A stretch of 16,340 bases of DNA, taken from Candidatus Bathyarchaeota archaeon. Its GTDB lineage: Archaea; Thermoproteota; Bathyarchaeia; Bathyarchaeales; Bathyarchaeaceae. This document shows positions 14,055-16,340 of the stretch, in pieces (the stretch's first letter is position 1; each line of letters opens with the position of its first letter). The notes beneath the pieces are model-generated. The model did no database searches. It worked only from the letters and a program-made list of their open reading frames with translations, and was not told where the DNA came from. The DNA is taken from assembly GCA_014859755.1 (NCBI GenBank), contig JACUTO010000020.1:1-16340 (forward strand), given 5' to 3'. The position numbers were made by a program, and so were the translations under genes.

Positions 14055-16340
14055 CTAGAGCTCCCCTTGGTATCTCTTTATTATCTCGTCTTGAACATCC
14101 TTGGCCAAGTCTACGAAGTACGCGCTGTAGCCAGCGACCCTTACAACCAGGTTTCTGTAGGCTTCAGGACACCTTTGGGCTTCCATCAGAGTCTTTGAAT
14201 CCACGACGTTGAAATGAATTTGCATGCCGCCTAGCTCAGTATAGGTCCTGATCAGGGACGCCAAAACATCTGTTCCCTCTTCTCCAGATACAATATTTGG
14301 ATCCAAAGTAAGCGTAAAGGCTATCCCGTTCGGATAAAGCGTGTAGTCCACTTTGGCCACAGACTTTATAGCAGCAGTTAGCCCTTTTCTCCCCGATCCA
14401 ATAGCGGGAGAAGCACCGTTGCTTATGGGTTCGCCAGCCATCCTTCCACTGGGCAACGCGCCAGTCACATATCCGAAGGGAACGTGGGCAGTTACAGAGT
14501 ACATCCCTGGAATGAACCAGCCGTTCCTGACGTTTCTGTGTTTTTCAACTTCTTCGCTGTATATTCTTGCCACAAGCTGAGCGTATTTGTCAGCCAATTC
14601 GTCGTCGTCTCCATATTTGGGAGACCTATTGATGAGAAGCTGCCTCAGCTCCTCGCTTCCCTCGAAATTCTTTCTCATGGCTTTCAGTAGATCGCCCATG
14701 CTTACCTTCTTCTCTTTGAACACCAATTGATCTAGAGCAGCTAGGGAGTCCGCCACGTCCGCCATGCCAACACCCTGAACTCCGGTAAAGTTGTACCTAG
14801 CTGAGCCTGTTGTAATGTCCTTTCCAGCTTCAAAGCAATCTTCCACACAGAGGGAAAGGAAGGGCGTGGGCTTGACTACCATGTTTGCGGTCTCAAAGCA
14901 GTTTGACCCGACAGCCATAAGTCTAACAAAGTATGAGACCTGTTTTCTGAAAGCTTCAACGATATTATCTATCGAGTTGAACTCTAACGGGTCTCCTGTC
15001 TCCAAGCCAATTTTCTGGCCGAGCATTGGGCTTTCGCCATTGTTTAACGCCAACTCCAAACAAAGAGCTATGTTAAATAGTGCTGCGTCTGAAGACGTAA
15101 AGCTTGTTCCGAAGGGCGCTAATTCGACGCATCCAACTGTTGCGTAGTTTCTTGCTTCTTCTAGCGGGATATTCTTTCTAGTTAGCGACTTAACGATCAC
15201 CTCATCGTTGAAAGTTGCAATGTTGTTTGTCCCTGAGACTATGATTTTAGCCAAGCTCTTAAGGAGTTTTGCCGGAGATTTTCTGTGGATCCTTATGTGA
15301 ACGTTTGGCACGGGCATGCCAGCCCTTCTGGTTGCGTCAAGCATAACATAAGTCAAGTCGTTTGTTGCATCTTCCCCCTTTTCATCCATGCCGCTGAGGG
15401 TTACGGCTTGAGTGTTGAGCAAACCGCCAAAAAACAGTTCAACCGTGCTATCAAAGAGAGGAACCAATTCGTTTATTTTGACCCATAGACATTCTATCAG
15501 CTCTATCGCTTTTTCCCTGTCCAGAATACCAGCCTGAACATCTTTCTTGTAGTATGGATAGAGGTACTGATCCATCCTACCCATGGAAACAGCTTGACCG
15601 TCATAAGTTTCAAGGCTTAACGCCAGCTGGATGAACCATACAAACTGCACCGCCTCATGAAAATCTCTTGGCGGCTTGGCTGGAATCCACTTACATGTTT
15701 CAGCTATTTTTTCTAGTTCTTCCCTTCTTTGAGGGTTTTTTTCCTCCTTAACCATTTCTTCTGCTTTTTCGGCATATCGCTGGGCGAACTTTATTATTCC
15801 TTCGGAAACGATCTTTGCAGACCTGTAAAATAGAATATTATCGATTGCTTCTGGATCTGAAGTTTTAACCTCTTCATACTCTTTGATTTTCTCTTCAGCC
15901 ATTTCACTTATTTTTTCGAAGCCTAAAGAAAGTAGTCGGGGGTAGTTTATGCTCACATGGCCTATTCCGGCTATTTCTGTTAGAATGAAGGAGGCGGCGG
16001 CGCCTCCGTAAAGGCTGTCCAATATTTTTTCGGGAGTGATATGTTCGACGTATGCCGGCATCGATCTGTTTATCCAGTAGAGATCAATTTCTTCCTTAAG
16101 GATTCTAATGTCCTCATCTGAAATGTTAAAACGTCTTGCATGCCGCGTCTTCAGGTCTTCAAGTTCCGGGATTACTCTCAACCCTACGCCTTCTGGATAG
16201 ATCGTGGCTCCTGGGACTTTCTCCACTACCGCGCCGACTACAAGTTCTCCTGGAAAAATCTTTACAGGTATATTCTCTAAGACATGAGCCAGAGCCTTTG
16301 CTTGTCTTAATATCATTGGCTCTGTTTCGGTTTGCTTCAT
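14055..16340 (-). CDS. Glycyl radical enzyme, PFL2/dehydratase-like, substrate unknown (5' end beyond window)
   Basis: The 761 residues visible end with the glycyl radical loop VVRVAGYSAYFVDL (radical glycine G737) and contain the thiyl cysteine C404 in YATVGCVELAPFGTSF. The Cys-x-Glu (C404, E406) is the pattern of eliminase/dehydratase members such as glycerol dehydratase or choline lyase, in which Glu acts as base. Pyruvate formate-lyase has Cys-Cys instead. The usual GCVEP continues differently here (GCVELAP), so I do not assign a substrate. The first visible Met is probably internal: TETEPMILRQAKALAHVLEN corresponds to a stretch that in family members follows about 30-50 N-terminal residues, so the gene very likely starts upstream of 16340. 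The dedicated activase follows 5 nt after its stop. The protein is expected to be cytoplasmic and oxygen-sensitive. Confidence 0.93.
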   Translation of the reverse strand: MKQTETEPMILRQAKALAHVLENIPVKIFPGELVVGAVVEKVPGATIYPEGVGLRVIPELEDLKTRHARRFNISDEDIRILKEEIDLYWINRSMPAYVEHITPEKILDSLYGGAAASFILTEIAGIGHVSINYPRLLSLGFEKISEMAEEKIKEYEEVKTSDPEAIDNILFYRSAKIVSEGIIKFAQRYAEKAEEMVKEEKNPQRREELEKIAETCKWIPAKPPRDFHEAVQFVWFIQLALSLETYDGQAVSMGRMDQYLYPYYKKDVQAGILDREKAIELIECLWVKINELVPLFDSTVELFFGGLLNTQAVTLSGMDEKGEDATNDLTYVMLDATRRAGMPVPNVHIRIHRKSPAKLLKSLAKIIVSGTNNIATFNDEVIVKSLTRKNIPLEEARNYATVGCVELAPFGTSFTSSDAALFNIALCLELALNNGESPMLGQKIGLETGDPLEFNSIDNIVEAFRKQVSYFVRLMAVGSNCFETANMVVKPTPFLSLCVEDCFEAGKDITTGSARYNFTGVQGVGMADVADSLAALDQLVFKEKKVSMGDLLKAMRKNFEGSEELRQLLINRSPKYGDDDELADKYAQLVARIYSEEVEKHRNVRNGWFIPGMYSVTAHVPFGYVTGALPSGRMAGEPISNGASPAIGSGRKGLTAAIKSVAKVDYTLYPNGIAFTLTLDPNIVSGEEGTDVLASLIRTYTELGGMQIHFNVVDSKTLMEAQRCPEAYRNLVVRVAGYSAYFVDLAKDVQDEIIKRYQGEL

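Overview
The window is archaeal. Supporting evidence: small-subunit protein uS10, an LSm-eL37 gene pair, the recombinase RadA, A/T-rich TATA boxes about 25-30 nt ahead of inferred starts, and above all O-phosphoseryl-tRNA synthetase (SepRS) with Sep-tRNA:Cys-tRNA synthase (SepCysS). SepRS/SepCysS together with a SatP-type acetate carrier, AMP-forming acetyl-CoA synthetase and a glycyl radical enzyme suggests an anaerobic, acetate-handling archaeon, possibly of the TACK/Bathyarchaeia type. That placement is inference; no methanogenesis gene is visible.

Layout. At 1-302 (-) is the 5' part of uS10, cut by the window edge. At 525-3292 (+) is an acetate module: a SatP/YaaH-like transporter followed by acetyl-CoA synthetase with its own TATA box. 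Converging on it at 3465-6152 (-) is a large acyl-CoA synthetase (NDP-forming)/GNAT fusion resembling the Pat protein acetyltransferases that silence Acs in bacteria. At 6261-6692 (-) is the LSm-eL37 pair. At 6781-7113 (-) is a broken Hef-type helicase gene, divergent from an intact radA (7278-8225, +).

The centre of interest is 8459-12910 (-): tRNA-Cys(GCA), a 60-aa ORF, SepCysS and SepRS lie in one tight unit, followed by a SufS-like cysteine desulfurase with its own promoter. These genes could make Cys-tRNA(Cys) from phosphoserine and a sulfur donor with almost every component linked. The promoter of the tRNA-led unit and that of sufS carry nearly the same palindrome, TATAAC-N3-GTTATA, one arm of which is the TATA box. 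This suggests a common, undescribed regulator.

At 13123-16340 (-) is a glycyl radical enzyme (5' end beyond the window) and its radical-SAM activating enzyme. The catalytic Cys-x-Glu pattern is that of eliminases/dehydratases rather than pyruvate formate-lyase; the substrate is not identifiable from sequence alone. No stretch longer than 300 nt lacks a gene. No CRISPR array, insertion sequence or rRNA was seen.
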